DNA of 64,000 nt from Agrypnia vestita (Eukaryota > Arthropoda > Insecta > Trichoptera > Phryganeidae). The stretch lies in assembly GCA_016648135.1 (NCBI GenBank), contig JADDOH010005094.1:1-64000 (forward strand). Direction: 5' to 3'. Below, in pieces: positions 1-10,927 of the stretch. The position numbers and the translations under genes are program-made. Under the pieces are notes generated by a model. That model saw nothing but the letters and a program-made list of their open reading frames with translations, was not told the origin of the DNA and did not search any database. Position 1 is the first letter of the stretch. Every line of letters starts with the position of its first letter.

Positions 1-235
1 CTACCGCCGAGCCTGCAGGACCGGTCAAAAATACGGTACATATAGGACGCGAAACATTTCATGTTCCGCCAAGCACGATCGCCAGGGTTTACAATAGTAA
101 CATTAACTGCCGGCAGACGAAATATAAAAAAAAGTTCAAATATTTTGGTTAAAGTCATTATTACTATTTCATTTGTGTCGGGTGTAAATAAGTAAACACT
201 TATTCTTTAGGAAGTAAATAAAAACGTAATTTTTG
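1..235 (+). mobile_element. Helitron family 2, internal fragment
   Basis: The stretch aligns by eye with the 3' half of the copy at 1260-1708: both share a GTCAAAAA-ATAC segment, a TTTCAxGTT-CGCC segment, ATTAACTGCCGGC and then an A-rich stretch with GTCGG near 180. The CTAG terminus is missing. The window edge cuts it on the left. Confidence 0.4.
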
Positions 236-310
236 AGGGGTTACTAACTACTATATAGTATATACTATATATGTACTATATATGTAAACTACTATATATG
301 TAAAAAAAAA

Positions 311-360
311 TTATCTCTCTCTGCTCTCTCTCTCTCTCTCTCTCCCTCTCTCATCTCTCT
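311..360. repeat. (CT)n microsatellite
   Basis: A run of TCTCTCTC with few interruptions. The 75 bp before it is a TATATAGTA-rich stretch with short internal repeats. Confidence 0.85.
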
Positions 361-404
361 CGCTTCGTCCCCCCTTTTCCCCAAGAAACGGGAAACCCCG
401 GTAG

Positions 405-625
405 GTGGGGGGTAAGAAGAGTCCAAATGCAGGGAGATGGGAATCAAGGAGACGGGAGAGAAATAGGTTTAGAAGAAGGGGAGGGTGCACAGATTGGTGG
501 TAGGATAACATGGACATGGGAGAGTATGACGAGGGATTGGGAGGAGGAGGCGGAGGGTATGGGTCGGAGGGATGAAAGACTAAGTCTGGGGGATTTAGAG
601 AAGATGGGATATGGGGTGAGGTGAG
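405..625 (+). other. Purine-rich, G-rich tract
   Basis: The plus strand is strongly biased to G and A for about 200 bases. It leaves an open frame at 427-624 (65 codons, rich in Gly, Glu and Arg). I recognise no domain; the open frame is probably a by-product of composition. Confidence 0.4.
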
Positions 626-687
626 AAATCAAGACAAGATAAAGTAGGGGCCGACATGTGTATTAGTAAACATATTTTTCATTTATT

Positions 688-800
688 TAAGGAACGAGTC
701 CCGTAATATTAATAATAACACGCTGTGCGCGAAACACAGAGGTCCGTGGTTCGAATCCAGGTTCCAGCATTTATATATATATATATATATATATAATGTA
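688..800 (+). repeat. tRNA-like sequence followed by (AT)n
   Basis: A perfect B-box-type motif GGTTCGAATCC lies near 749. Before it is a CTGTG/CACAG stem with a 7-base loop. A GGAAC near 691 can pair with GGTTCC near 765, like an acceptor stem. The loop lacks U33 and the T-stem has mismatches, so this is a degenerate tRNA-derived sequence or SINE head, not a working tRNA. An (AT)n run follows. Confidence 0.45.
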
Positions 801-984
801 TGTAAACTAGTATATTAATTAGGTTGACGCGTAACTATTCGTCTTTTTTCGCGACGTATTTATTTTTAAATTTTACGATTTGTCGTAATACATTTCTTTA
901 ATACTTGTAGGGTTAGTAAATTATAATGTACATCGAAAACCATACACGTATTCACAACGTTACAATGTACCACTTTGATAAAGG

Positions 985-1240
985 ATGGAAAATAGTTCAC
1001 GTCCGTGTCAAAGATATTTTTGGCGAATGGGCATGCCGCGAGTGGTTTGTTCGCTTCAAAGCTGGTCACGAAAGGGTCGATTTTCGGACTTTGATGAGCA
1101 GGCCCTTCTAGCGGTTGTGGAAGAGGACGAAAGTTGCGCCCATAGGATCCTGGATGCTGGACACTCTTCGCTGTAGAATTAATTGACCATCTTCCAAGCA
1201 AATGGGAAGCTGTTTTGATATTGATGTTTTGAGTTTGATT
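985..1240 (+). pseudogene. Mariner transposase remnant, internally deleted
   Basis: Two overlapping frames give the N-terminal helix-turn-helix region of a mariner transposase: CREWFVRFKAG in one frame (about 1033-1065), then DEQALLAVVEEDE in another (about 1094-1132). After a stop, DHLPSKWEAV (about 1186-1215) resembles the end of the protein (LPxRWxxV). The whole DDD catalytic region is absent. It is a deletion derivative with a frameshift and stops, and cannot encode a transposase. The identification rests on motif resemblance. Confidence 0.6.
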
Positions 1241-1259
1241 TCATTTTTGGATACCTATG

Positions 1260-1708
1260 TCTAAATATAATAATTTCGTTTTCTGTCCGTCTGTTCCCGT
1301 AACTTCATGTAACGTCCGTAATTTCGTTCGAATTCACGGCTAAAAAAAAACAAATTAAACGGCTGGAGATGGGGGATGAACCGCGGGCAAGCAAACCGGG
1401 ACCAGCAGTTTAACGCATGTTGCCACCGCTGCCTCTCCGTGGGCCGTCAAAAAAATACAATACACTACGCTAGGGCTTAGCAAAGACGCAAACTCTTTCA
1501 CGTTTCGCCCAGAATAATCGTCAGGATTTAAAATAATACCTACCATTAACTGCCGGCGGGGGAAATATAAAAATAATGTTAAAATATTTTGATAAAATTT
1601 GTTATTACTTTTTCATAGGTGTCGGCTATAAATGAGTAAATACGGTAATAAGTAATCCTTAGGAGCCGGCATGTAAAAGTACCATCATTTTCGACGGGTT
1701 GCAGCCAG
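1260..1708 (+). mobile_element. Helitron family 2 copy with tRNA-like insert
   Basis: The 5' end reads TC then TAAATATAATAAT; the 3' end has a small CCxTC/GACGG hairpin and then GTTGCAGCCAG, a variant of the CAGCTAG terminus of related copies. No rolling-circle replicase is encoded, so it is non-autonomous. Between about 1362 and 1437 on the minus strand is a tRNA-like block with a B-box-like GGTTCATCCCC; the same block sits in the copy at 57095-57325. Related pieces lie at 1-235, 7886-8085, 41361-41541 and 59697-59755. Confidence 0.55.
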
Positions 1709-2849
1709 TTAAAATATAAATTTCAAAAAACTACATACAATTATGAATTGAAAAACACTGCTTTATTCCACTGTATTTTGAGTTGAAACGTTTTCAAGGG
1801 ACAACCTTTCATTATCAATAACTTATTTCAATTTAAATTAAAAACAATTAGGGACAGGAGTGAGTGGATAATGGGTGGTATTTTTTTTAATTTTTTTATT
1901 ATGACGTCTATATACATGTGTTTTATTATATTATAAATACATGACATAATAATAATAATATTTATTTTATTTACATACTCTAATATGATCACAATACATT
2001 AATTAATTATTTATAATAATTAAAATTAAAAATTAAATAGCATGTCCCCAAACAGTATTTGAATGTTAATTATGTTTTTATTAATCATCTTATTCTTATA
2101 AATTTGTATGTTTTCTAATATATCTATTTTTAGTCATATTAAATAGTGAGCGAAGCGGCACCCAAAATAATTGGACCTCCAACTTCATACTTAAAATGCC
2201 GCTACTTGAGAGCCGAAGACCGTCAGTTCTCCCGGCCAAGAGGAATTACTAAACCCCTTTGCTCTCCCACCACACGAAAGAAAAAGAAGAAGTCATATTT
2301 AACAATTTTTAAAAATGAATTTCCACAAAGTTTAAGACAAAAAATTTAAAAAGTTAAATAATTATGCATCAACCTTATTAGAACATGCATTAAACAGCAT
2401 TCTTGAACGACTGCTTGACCATTTTAATCAATTTTTGTGCACCATTCACTGAAATAATACTAGATCTATTTTTCATCAGCTGGAGGCTTGATCTCAGTGA
2501 ACGGCTCCGGCACTTTCGTTCTTATCTCAATAGTTTTTTCAATTCTCTAATTCAGTAATTATATTTAATCTGCACCATGCGTACCGATTAAATTAACACT
2601 TAGCCTACTCACCTACTTACTGTGTTTCTTTTTGTTGTATGTAAATCTGAATCGAGTTAAGTGATTTGCTTAATCTTCATTATCGCAAGCATAATTTAAA
2701 CGCCTACACCCGACGTTTGTTATTAGCTACCAGGCCTACACCAAAAACATTTTATAGTTCTAATTAGACATTAGTTGTACACACATAACTACTAGGCATG
2801 TATTTTCAAAAGACAGGAATTTTTTATATTCAGAATAGGACCTGCATGA
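1709..2849. other. Unassigned AT-rich stretch
   Basis: Mostly AT-rich with ATT runs. A more balanced patch at 2140-2290 has an open frame (2146-2349, 67 codons) that I do not recognise. No RNA gene or clear repeat ends seen. Confidence 0.3.
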
Positions 2850-3052
2850 TTAAGATCCATGCCCAGTGATCTGGTGGTCGCGGGTTCGAGCTTCGTTCCT
2901 AATCAGCAAGATAGCCCGCCCTATTTTACATAGCAAAGGCTTACTTTGATAGCAAGAATATTAATGTGATATGTGATAGCGTTTAGCTTACATTGATAGC
3001 AAGAATATTAATATGACTCGTATTCCTTGAACGCAACTCTATTTGAAAAAAT
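2850..3052 (+). mobile_element. tRNA-derived SINE (family S1)
   Basis: The tRNA-like head has CAGTGATCTGGTGGTCGC then GGGTTCGAG (B box). The body has CCTATTTTACATAGCA and an AGCTTA-TTGATAGCAAGAATATTAATG segment that is duplicated in tandem here. The same body follows a tRNA-like head at 7297-7459 and, inverted, at 49486-49668; a tail-only copy is at 50530-50643. It encodes nothing and would move with LINE machinery. Confidence 0.6.
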
Positions 3053-3936
3053 TAACTTCTTCAAATTTTATGAAATCACTTTGTTCATACCATAGATAAT
3101 TTTATTATATCAACATGTTTCAGGAGTTAAGCTCGCAGTCTCCTTACTTTCCCTTTCTCGTGTGTCTCTTAACTAGTAGCAAAATCTTCGGGGAGTTTAC
3201 TTCATTTAATTTTGAATAGATAATAATCATTTCACTTTGGGTGAAACGTTAACAGTTAGGGATATAAGTGACATTAAAGTTAGCATTTTTGTTCAGTATT
3301 TCTGACACATCCTTTGTAAAATGATGAGTCAGTAATAATATAAAATATTAAAAAGTGGAGGAGCGTGTACTCATGTAAGCGCTGTAGAAGTTATACTTGT
3401 TTGGAGTGATCCTAATGATTGATATTTACATATCCATACATATGTTAAAAACTGTATAATATATTAATACAATAATATGTGTAAGGAGATGATTTGTTTT
3501 AAGTGGTACAAATGTAACTATTGGTTTAAGTTTTAGATAGCTAAAATAATAAATAAATGTCATTTACAGCCGCAGCATCGCAGACATATGATGCGACGAA
3601 TCAAAAAACGAGTTCATTTTCAAAAAAAGTTCTAGTGCCTGCCCTTTTTAATACTTTATCGATTTTCAGCCTAAAACGGTTCCATATTCAAAAATGTGAA
3701 TATTTTACAGCCACATTGAATGACAGAATAGATTTTGATAATCTTGTGAATAGAAGCATTTATAAAACGAAAATACTTACAATATTTTTTTCCGACATGA
3801 CCGACTTTCTAAGAGAACAGATGCGTCCGAAAATATTTTGCGTTTTCCATTTCATACATACATACACTCGTAAAAAAATACACATCATCATTTATAAATC
3901 GTTACGCACAGTGAAATCAAGACTCCGTTATCTGGC
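3053..3936. other. Unassigned stretch with an unrecognised open frame
   Basis: A 127-codon open frame on the plus strand (3557-3940) starts with ATG and ends where the adjacent MITE begins. It shows no family motif, its composition matches the surrounding DNA, and nothing supports expression. Confidence 0.25.
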
Positions 3937-3939
3937 TTA

Positions 3940-4084
3940 GGCCCGGTTGTTTCAAGTTCGATTAAAGTAAGCGTTCGATTATAGCATAGATTTTTACGAA
4001 AACGGATCGTCTGATTGGTGGAGAACGTAAAAATCTATGCTTTAAAATAACGCTTACTTTAATCCAACTTGAAACAACCGGCCC
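3940..4084. mobile_element. PIF/Harbinger-like MITE with TTA target-site duplication
   Basis: A 145-bp element whose two halves are near-complementary over about 55 bp each. The left end is GGCCCGGTTGTTTCAAG and the right end reads back as GGGCCGGTTGTTTCAAG. Flanks are TTA at 3937-3939 and 4085-4087, the 3-bp duplication typical of PIF/Harbinger. It encodes no protein. Confidence 0.75.
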
Positions 4085-4377
4085 TTACAGCAATACGTAC
4101 GGCTAGATTAGGCTATTGGCTACAATTGTGGATTGTAATGTAATTTTCACTCTCATTTCATTTCTAATATTAATTTATATTTGGAATTAAACTTATCAAT
4201 TTAATTTCGACAATAATTAACTAAAAATTAATTTAAAAGGTGGGTGTTAAATTAATAAAAAACATAAAATTCTACATTCTTTCATCACTCTTTTAGTCTC
4301 ATTATTATAACACAGAATAGCAAAATGTAAAGTGAATATGACACTTTAGTGGTTAAAAGTGTTCGAGCAGAATACAT
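4085..4377. other. No feature seen
   Basis: AT-rich DNA without recognisable repeats or coding signal. Confidence 0.3.
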
Positions 4378-4690
4378 ACATGAAATTATAGAAGTCTCAC
4401 AGAGACGAAGCAATTAGTATGGAAAACGTATATGGAAGTCTGTATAGGGTGGCCCAGGGCTTATGTCCTGTATAAGCTGACTTAAGTGACCACAGTGAAA
4501 TTTTCACCAATTCCACCGTAAGAACATCCACACATGATCAATTTTTTTTTAAGTTGTGTTTATGTTCAAGATGTTTCTTTACACCTTTCATAGACCAGTA
4601 TATATTTTGAACAATATTTTTATATATATGTTCTGAGAACACAATTACAGAGGTCTCACAGAAACGAAGCTATTTATACGGGAAACATGT
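4378..4690 (+). mobile_element. Repeat family A, diverged copy
   Basis: Contains the family landmarks in order: GTCTCACAGAGACGAAGC, GGAAAxGTATATGGAAGT, AGGGCTTATG-CCTGT, CTTAAGTGA and CACCAATTCCACC. A second start of the unit (GTCTCACAGAAACGAAGC) begins near 4653. Other copies: 10291, 19382, 23223, 37935 and 58018. Confidence 0.6.
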
Positions 4691-5499
4691 TTTATTATCC
4701 AATTTATTGCAAAACATTATATTTGTAACAAAACATATTTATCTTCTAATGCCTTCAAATATCGACATTTATGTATCATTCCTGTTAATATATTTTACGG
4801 GTTTACTGCGGCAACTGGATACACCTAACTAAAACCAAAATGAAAATTAGTTAAAAATGTAAAATTCAAAAGACGATCTCTTACATCCTGCGAACAACTC
4901 TTGCCTCATCTACTGTTCAACGTTTCAACATCAACAGTTGTTAACAAATGATATTTTTCTCAAGAGTAATTATTATGATATTACCAGAATTACCTTCCTG
5001 CTTTTTTAATTTTACTACACCTCTCACTCCTAATTTGTTCATCATTCTCTTTATTGTATATACGTATACCAATACCCCACTGCATTCTTTCTCCATTCAT
5101 TTTAATTTTGTCACTTTTTGAAACCTGATTTGGCAGCGAGAATGGATATTCCGTAATAAAATGAATATCAAAATCAAATTCATTACTAACCATGTTTATA
5201 GAACCGGTTTCGGAAACATGTATATTTATATAATTAAACCAGTCACTGACCCGGTGTAGAGTTGATCTCTAATAATAGTATAATTTTTTAATATTTTTTA
5301 CCGTATTCCTTTATGTAACCGTTGATATATGTACTATATACTCGGTATTAAATAACTGTAGTTCTATAGATTTAATCTCTAATTAGCGACAGAATCTTAA
5401 TCAGTGAAAAAATTGCGTTCATTTTAGAAAATTGAAGAAAATATATTTAGTTACATTTAGTTTTGCCGGTTTTAAGTATCAAATAGACAGTTAACTTCT
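4691..5499. other. No feature seen
   Basis: AT-rich. A minus-strand open frame at 4990-5193 (67 codons) has no recognisable motif. Confidence 0.3.
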
Positions 5500-5680
5500 T
5501 AAAGCCCTCGTGACCCAGTGGGTAGATATGACACTGGCTTCTCACACCGAGGGTTCCGGGTTCGATTCCCGGTGATAATCTATGTGATTTACTCAAACCT
5601 GGGTGTTTTGTGATGTGTTTCGCTCCTGTAATTGGGTCTCCTGACCTATTGAAGCGTAAATAAAATAAATTTTAAAAAGC
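5500..5680 (+). mobile_element. tRNA-derived SINE (family S2)
   Basis: The tRNA-like head spans about 5507-5575, with A-box-like CCCAGTGGGTAGATATGAC and a perfect B box inside CCGGGTTCGATTCCCGG (near 5557), which forms a full T-arm. The body carries TGTGATTTACTCAAACCTGG and ends in an A-rich tail with AATAAAATAAA. A tRNA-like relative is at 11588-11685 on the minus strand. Confidence 0.65.
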
Positions 5681-6034
5681 CCTGTCTGTTTTGTCAAACA
5701 ATCAAAATATATATATTATTCATTAATATATTTTATCGTGACAATAGAATTCGGAGAAATTTACGCACGATTGGAATCCTTTCTATAATGTCACTATGGA
5801 ACTAAACTATCGAAACCTCTAGTAGCTTCCAATACATTCTGGAATACCCTCTCATACTCTGGAATTAGTTATAACATTCGAGGAATGTCAACGGGAACAA
5901 ACTACAACCGTCTGGAATGATCGGAAAACCAACATGTTTCCTATAAAAACGAGGCCGTTTCGTGGCCATAGTTTAGTTTTATTTTGATGTGTTACCAACG
6001 CATGTGTGATACCAGTGACGCGCAGGTAAATTAA

Positions 6035-6924
6035 GGGGGGGGTAAGGTTTTTAACTTTTTTTTTTTGGCATTTCATTTTTAATTTTTTGAATGAATGTAT
6101 AACATCGCAAGAATATTGTGTCAAAATTTCAAGTCAATCGGAGCAAAATTGACGAAATTATTAACATTTGAGCGATACTCAGACTGATTTTCTACACCTG
6201 CTCGGGCAGCTAAGAAACGCGCTCACCTGAGGACTACCGGACGTGCTATTGTATTCGAAGAGTTTTGCGTAGACAAGGACAAAAAGATGCTGATGATGAA
6301 ATCTCTTTGCTGTGTGAACATGTCATCGACGATTATGTGTAAGTATAAAATAAGTGTTGAGTTTTATTTTGAATTTTACAGTGTGCAAAACTTTAAAGCG
6401 TTTTCCCCACATCTCACGTTTTCAAAGTCGGTGTCCATCATAACTTCAAAACTACTACACCGATCTTTTTAAAATTTTGAACACTATTTCTATACATAAT
6501 TTACGAGGTAACGCTGGAGACTTTTTTTCAAATTTGTTATTAATTTATATTTTTAAATAACAAATTAGTCGATATTTTTCCCTTCAAAGTGTTCCAAAAA
6601 ATTGAAAAATTGAAATTTCAAAAAACCCTCCCAGCGTTACCTGAGAAAACATATTATCTAACGAATGAACTTTGATTTTTTGATTTCAGATGATCTAGCA
6701 CCAAGTTATGATGGACACCGCAATTCTACTTTTTTCCGAGACACGTCCGAATAATTGCTGCCATTGCCGTATTTTTTAATATTTCTTCTTGAAAATTTTA
6801 CACAATATTCTTCAAATGTCATACTTTAATGTTCTATTGGTTTTAATAAAGAGATTGTAACTGTGTCGTCACAAAAAATTCACAAAAACATGCCTTTTTT
6901 TGTACGAATTAACCTTACCCCCCC
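6035..6924. mobile_element. Terminal-inverted-repeat element flanked by TTAA
   Basis: The left end is eight G then TAAGGTT; the right end is AACCTTA then seven C. Both are flanked by TTAA (6031-6034 and 6925-6928), as in piggyBac-type insertions, although the G-run is not the canonical piggyBac terminus. Inside, about 6200-6340 is a plausible coding stretch (GRAIVFEEFCVDKD in one frame) ending at a GTAAGT donor-like site, and 6690 has TTTCAG followed by more sequence. No transposase motif is recognisable. Confidence 0.5.
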
Positions 6925-6928
6925 TTAA

Positions 6929-7289
6929 GCGAAATACTTACGTGCGATATTTGAACAAAAATTTCTAGAAATAATTAACTTGCGATATTTAAGAGTTAAT
7001 AGACGAGCGATCAATTGCAAAATAGTGTGATTTAAAAAATGGATGTTTTCATTTGTCTCTCAAAGTCACAACTCATGACAATATAGTTGAAATATTCCTA
7101 CGTACATTGGAAATTGAATTTAGCTGACGGGGGCGTCCTTGTGGATAAACTGTAATCGAGCATAACGCTATCAAAAATGTTAAATAAATAGGTTTAACCA
7201 TTTCATATTCTAGCTGCACTTTTGTTTCGCATCTAAAAATTACAATAAGATTTTTTTACAGGAGATGTGTCGAGTGAGTAGTTTGATGT
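6929..7289. other. No feature seen
   Basis: AT-rich DNA with no coding or repeat signal that I can support. Confidence 0.3.
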
Positions 7290-7296
7290 ATGTGAT

Positions 7297-7459
7297 ATCA
7301 TCACGCTCGCCTAGTGATCTGGTTGGTCGGTGGTTAGAGACCCGTTCCAGGATACTAGTAAGTCGGTCCTATTTTCATAGCACAAGCGTTTAGCTTATTT
7401 TGAAAATAGTAAGAATATTAATGAGAGTATTCCATTTTCGCATAACTCTTTAAAAAAAA
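7297..7459 (+). mobile_element. tRNA-derived SINE (family S1)
   Basis: Head with CTAGTGATCTGGTTGGTCGG; the B box is mutated. Body with GTCCTATTTTCATAGCACAA, GCGTTTAGCTTATTTTGAAA and AATATTAATGAGAGTATTCC, ending in an A-run. It matches the body of 49486-49668 closely. Confidence 0.55.
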
Positions 7460-7885
7460 AGATTTGCAATATCAATTTCCTCATAGTAACGTTTAAAATT
7501 ACAGAAAATTCTAGACTTATATATCGAGAGCATACAAATAGAATGCATTTATTAAGTCAAAATTTGATTATTTTCTATTAAATTGGAAAATTTATATATT
7601 TTTCTGCTCTACACCTCAATTGAACGCACTTTGTCGTAGAATGTCTAGTTTTCAAGTTAATAAAATCATTAAGTCGTATTTCTATTTTTTTCTGACAGAA
7701 AGCTTTAAGTCGTATTATAATGCTCCCTGCTAGTATAATAGCTAGTACTAGTAGTTAGAAGGAAAAATCATAGAAATAGGTATGTTTATTACTGACTACA
7801 CCGTTTCGCTATTATTGCTATTTAAAAGAATTACTATTTTGTTTTACGTTTTTGTAGAATGTTTTTATTCAATTTATTTAATGAC
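7460..7885. other. No feature seen
   Basis: AT-rich DNA without supported features. Confidence 0.3.
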
Positions 7886-8085
7886 AGCTGCAACCCGACA
7901 AAAATGACGGTACTTTTACATGTCGGTTCCTAAGGAATAGGTATTTATTTATTTATATAATAGAATGAAAATTGTATAGAGAAGAAAAAAGGAGAAAAAA
8001 CATTTCCAAACAGAAGTTACGGACGTTGCACGAAGTTACGACGGATGGACGGACAGACAACAAAATTATTATTATTATTGGGATA
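7886..8085 (-). mobile_element. Helitron family 2 fragment
   Basis: Read on the minus strand it ends with a CCGTC/GTCGGG hairpin and GTTGCAGCTG, a decayed CTAG terminus. It begins with a segment that includes GTTGTCTGTCCGTCC and GTAACTTC, as in the copy at 41361-41541. Confidence 0.5.
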
Positions 8086-8229
8086 ATATTTTTCGTGTCT
8101 TTTGCAAAATTAGGGAAGATGAACGCCTTTTCGGGACATTGCGCCCCCAATCCGCCTAGGGTAAGATAACGAAAAAATGACGGTAGTAATTATTTACTTT
8201 AGTAATCCCTTACCTTTTTTTTATCATAC

Positions 8230-8500
8230 TAAGCATGATCACACTAAGAATGGATCATTCTTTTGATATTAATAAGGATTTACAAATTTTACATACAAAT
8301 TATACAGAATCACAGTTTGATTAATAAGAAATTTTGGAAATAAGAAAGAGTGTTAATAGTAAATTGAATGTTATAAATAATCAGGTTCTTTTTGAAATCT
8401 TTTTAATTTATTTTCATGATAAGTAGGTACCTTATATTACTCATTTTCCATATATAACTTTTTTAATATTTTGATTATCTATACTTCGATTTTTAAATTT
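8230..8500 (+). pseudogene. Penelope-like element, GIY-YIG C-terminal remnant
   Basis: The translation contains SFDINKDLQILHTNYTESQF, two stops, then EILEIRKSVNSKLNVINNQV, near-identical to the better copy at 20036-20302. This is the extreme C-terminus of a PLE protein (the region after the GIY-YIG nuclease core). Internal stops make it dead. A hammerhead-like motif follows at 8508. Confidence 0.65.
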
Positions 8501-8507
8501 TATTTTT

Positions 8508-8560
8508 GTTATCCTGACGATGAAGCCATTGGTTTCGAAACATGTTTAATTTTTTCAATA
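8508..8560 (+). ncRNA. Hammerhead-ribozyme-like motif (a)
   Basis: CTGACGA at 8514-8520, one extra T, a stem II of GAAGCC/GGTTTC around ATT, then GAAAC at 8537-8541 and ATGTT. The bases after GAA form ACATGT, a self-complementary stem III. Stem I pairing is weak. It lies just 3' of the PLE remnant, as expected for a PLE terminal repeat. Confidence 0.45.
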
Positions 8561-9570
8561 AAAAAAATGGTGTTTACAAAGTTATTTTATATTAATAATA
8601 ATTATTAACATTTTTTTATACCTTATATTATTTGTTTTGTGTACTAAATCAATAAAAAATTAAAATAATTGGGTTTGTTCTCTTCTTTTTCAATGGAGTT
8701 TATATAAATGCCCAATGAAATAGGTACTGATAAAATGCATTCATGTTAATAGTCACTTTATTTAATTGATACCCAAACTAATTCGTACATTATATCTTCC
8801 CTTCTACTCCCGTCCCACATTCCCCTCCACCCTCACCACTCGCTATTAAAGTAAGTTAAAGTAAATTTTTATATTCAGTGGAAAATTTGTAATTGGCATA
8901 ATTGTAAAAACCATTATTTCATATTTTTAAAATTGTTGTTTTGCTGTTAATTTTCCCCAAAACAAAATAAATAAATAAAATAAATAAATAAATAAATCTT
9001 ATTTGTTTTTAACACCAGTTTTCTATCTTTCTATGTCCCATTCAGATCTAAATCATAGCTACCTCTTCTCCCTTTCGACCAATAACACCAATAATAGGAA
9101 ATCCTCTCCCATTCCACGTGTATGCTTCGACTATGATAACCTTTTGAATTCAATACATATTTTTAATACCAAATACGAAGGCTAGCCTCGTTTGGTGAAG
9201 TCGATACTGTAAATTCGTCACCTTTTGAATTAAATACAAAATATATATTAAACATATTATTACTGTTTACTTTTACATTTACTTCTTAACATTACTGAGT
9301 TTTATCTGTGTCTATTTAATTAATCTTTAATATTATTGCCTTATCTCTGTCGTATAATAACTATGGGAGACATGTTATGTTATTATGTTTTTGTATTATT
9401 TTCATCCGTGTATTTGTGTTTTCCTCTTATAGGATCAAATAAAAAAATCATTTAGCTGTGAACAAATTAGCAAAAACATCTGAATAATATATTTTTTTAT
9501 TAAAAAAATGTAATCTGCTCCTAAATTACCAAAAAAATTAAATATTGGTTTCAGAATATTTATATAATAA
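8561..9570. other. Unassigned AT-rich stretch
   Basis: About 8615-8770 resembles 40360-40500, which also lies downstream of a PLE remnant (shared ACTAAATCAATAAAAA and ACTGAxAAAATGCATT), so it is probably part of the same repeat. An (AAAT)n run is at 8966-9000. Open frame 9003-9185 not recognised. Confidence 0.35.
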
Positions 9571-10259
9571 CTAGCTGTTCATACCCGAAATTGCACGGGT
9601 TAAGGATTAAGTTGAAAATAAATTTGTGGGGGAAAACAAAGGTTCCATTGTTTTGTAAAACAATGTTTCCATTTAATCAAGACTGAGATGGATAGGATGT
9701 CTATGGAAGGAATGTGGCGGGAATATTTTCCGTCGGGAATATGTATGCAAAATTCGGGTCCAATCGGTGAAGCGGTGTAGATGTGTACAGAAATTATATC
9801 TGAGGGAGGGGATGAGATAGAGGGGATGGGGAAATTTAGTCTTTATTACCCGAATGGTCCTAAAGAATAAGTTTCCATATTTTGAGTCCGATCGGTCGAA
9901 TACAGATTTTCATTGAAAATATATGAGTGGTAGGGGAAGGGGTAAAAAGATTTATCAATATTTAAAGGGTAGGTACCTACCGGCACCTTTTTCAAATAAT
10001 TTGTACGAAGTCGAACGCAACGTTGTGTCAAAATTTCAAAGCAGTAGTTGAAGAACTTTAAGAGATTTAAGATTTTGGACAATCGAATATTTACATTTTT
10101 ATTTATATAAATAAATAGTAGGTATATAAAAACAAAGTAGGTGTACAAAAACATCCTCGTATTTAAGTGCAAGGCCGTGCCAAAATTTTAAAGCAATCGG
10201 TGAAGAACTTTCAGAGATAAGCGATTTTGTACAAACATTTAAATTTTTATTTATATAGA
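9571..10259 (-). mobile_element. Non-autonomous Helitron (family 3)
   Basis: Read on the minus strand it starts TCTATATAAATAAAAATT and ends with an ACCCG/CGGGT hairpin, then ATGAACAGCTAG. The flanks are A before TC and T after CTAG, the Helitron A|T insertion pattern. No helicase or replicase is encoded. The middle shows two related ATCGGTGAAGxAC-type segments. Open frames in it are not meaningful. Confidence 0.65.
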
Positions 10260-10290
10260 TATACTAGATTTTATACCCAGAGGGAAATCA

Positions 10291-10651
10291 TTAATCCAGA
10301 TACACTATAGAGTCTCATAGAGTCCAAGCTATTTTTTATATGGGAAATTAGGTATGGAAGTAGTTTTGGATGTTTACAGGGCTTATGACCTATCGTACGG
10401 CTGGCTTAAGTAATCATTTTACACAATGTAACGTTCACCAATTCCACCCACGATAGACTACCAAATCTATCAAATTGTTTGAAGTAGTATATATGTTTAA
10501 TTTGCACACCTTGTTTCATATGTGAGTTATATTTTTATTAACGCCACCTGTGGTCGTAATTTGTCATTCCCACATTCCAATACAGATTCCATACCTACTT
10601 TTCCATATAAAAATAGCTTCGTCTGAGACATCGACAATATATCTTGATTAA
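10291..10651 (+). mobile_element. Repeat family A with inverted ends
   Basis: The left end TTAATCCAGATA, then CTCATAGAGTCCAAGCTA and TATATGGGAAATTAGGTATG, reappears inverted at the right end (about 10584-10651: CCATACCTACTTTTCCATAT, TAGCTTCGTCTGAGACATCG, ATCTTGATTAA). The long imperfect inverted ends give a foldback-like form. The middle has the family landmarks, including GCTTATGACCTATCGTACGG. Confidence 0.6.
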
Positions 10652-10704
10652 TTAAAAAATATTCATTTTTCACCTATTGATGACGTTTTTTCCATTTTAC
10701 GAAG

Positions 10705-10760
10705 TACCTTTAGGTACATCATAGGTAAATTACAATTTACCTATGATGTACCTAAAGGTA
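10705..10760. repeat. Perfect 27-bp palindrome with 2-bp loop
   Basis: The arm at 10705-10731 (TACCTTTAGG to GGTAAATT) is repeated exactly inverted at 10734-10760, separated by AC. It would form a hairpin in either strand. It lies in the ELOVL gene span just 3' of the HxxHH exon. Confidence 0.85.
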
Positions 10761-10927
10761 AACTGTATAACTGCATGCATGTATGTGTCGTATGTTTATA
10801 AAAAATACATTATATAACTTGTGACATTCTCCCGTTACATACACAAGTTCAAACTTTCATCAAATTTGAAAAAGTCAAAAAATGAAATCTTAGAAATAGT
10901 TTTACAAATAATGTAAAGGGCTTTTAC

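Noticed and set aside
749..765. Functional tRNA gene at 688-770
   Set aside because: B box present, but the anticodon loop lacks U33, the T-stem has mismatches and no convincing A box is seen.
3557..3940. 127-codon open frame as a host gene
   Set aside because: No motif, no splice or promoter context, composition like the surroundings.
5507..5575. Functional tRNA gene at 5507-5575
   Set aside because: The T-arm is good, but a SINE body and A-rich tail follow directly and the acceptor stem does not close; treated as a SINE head.
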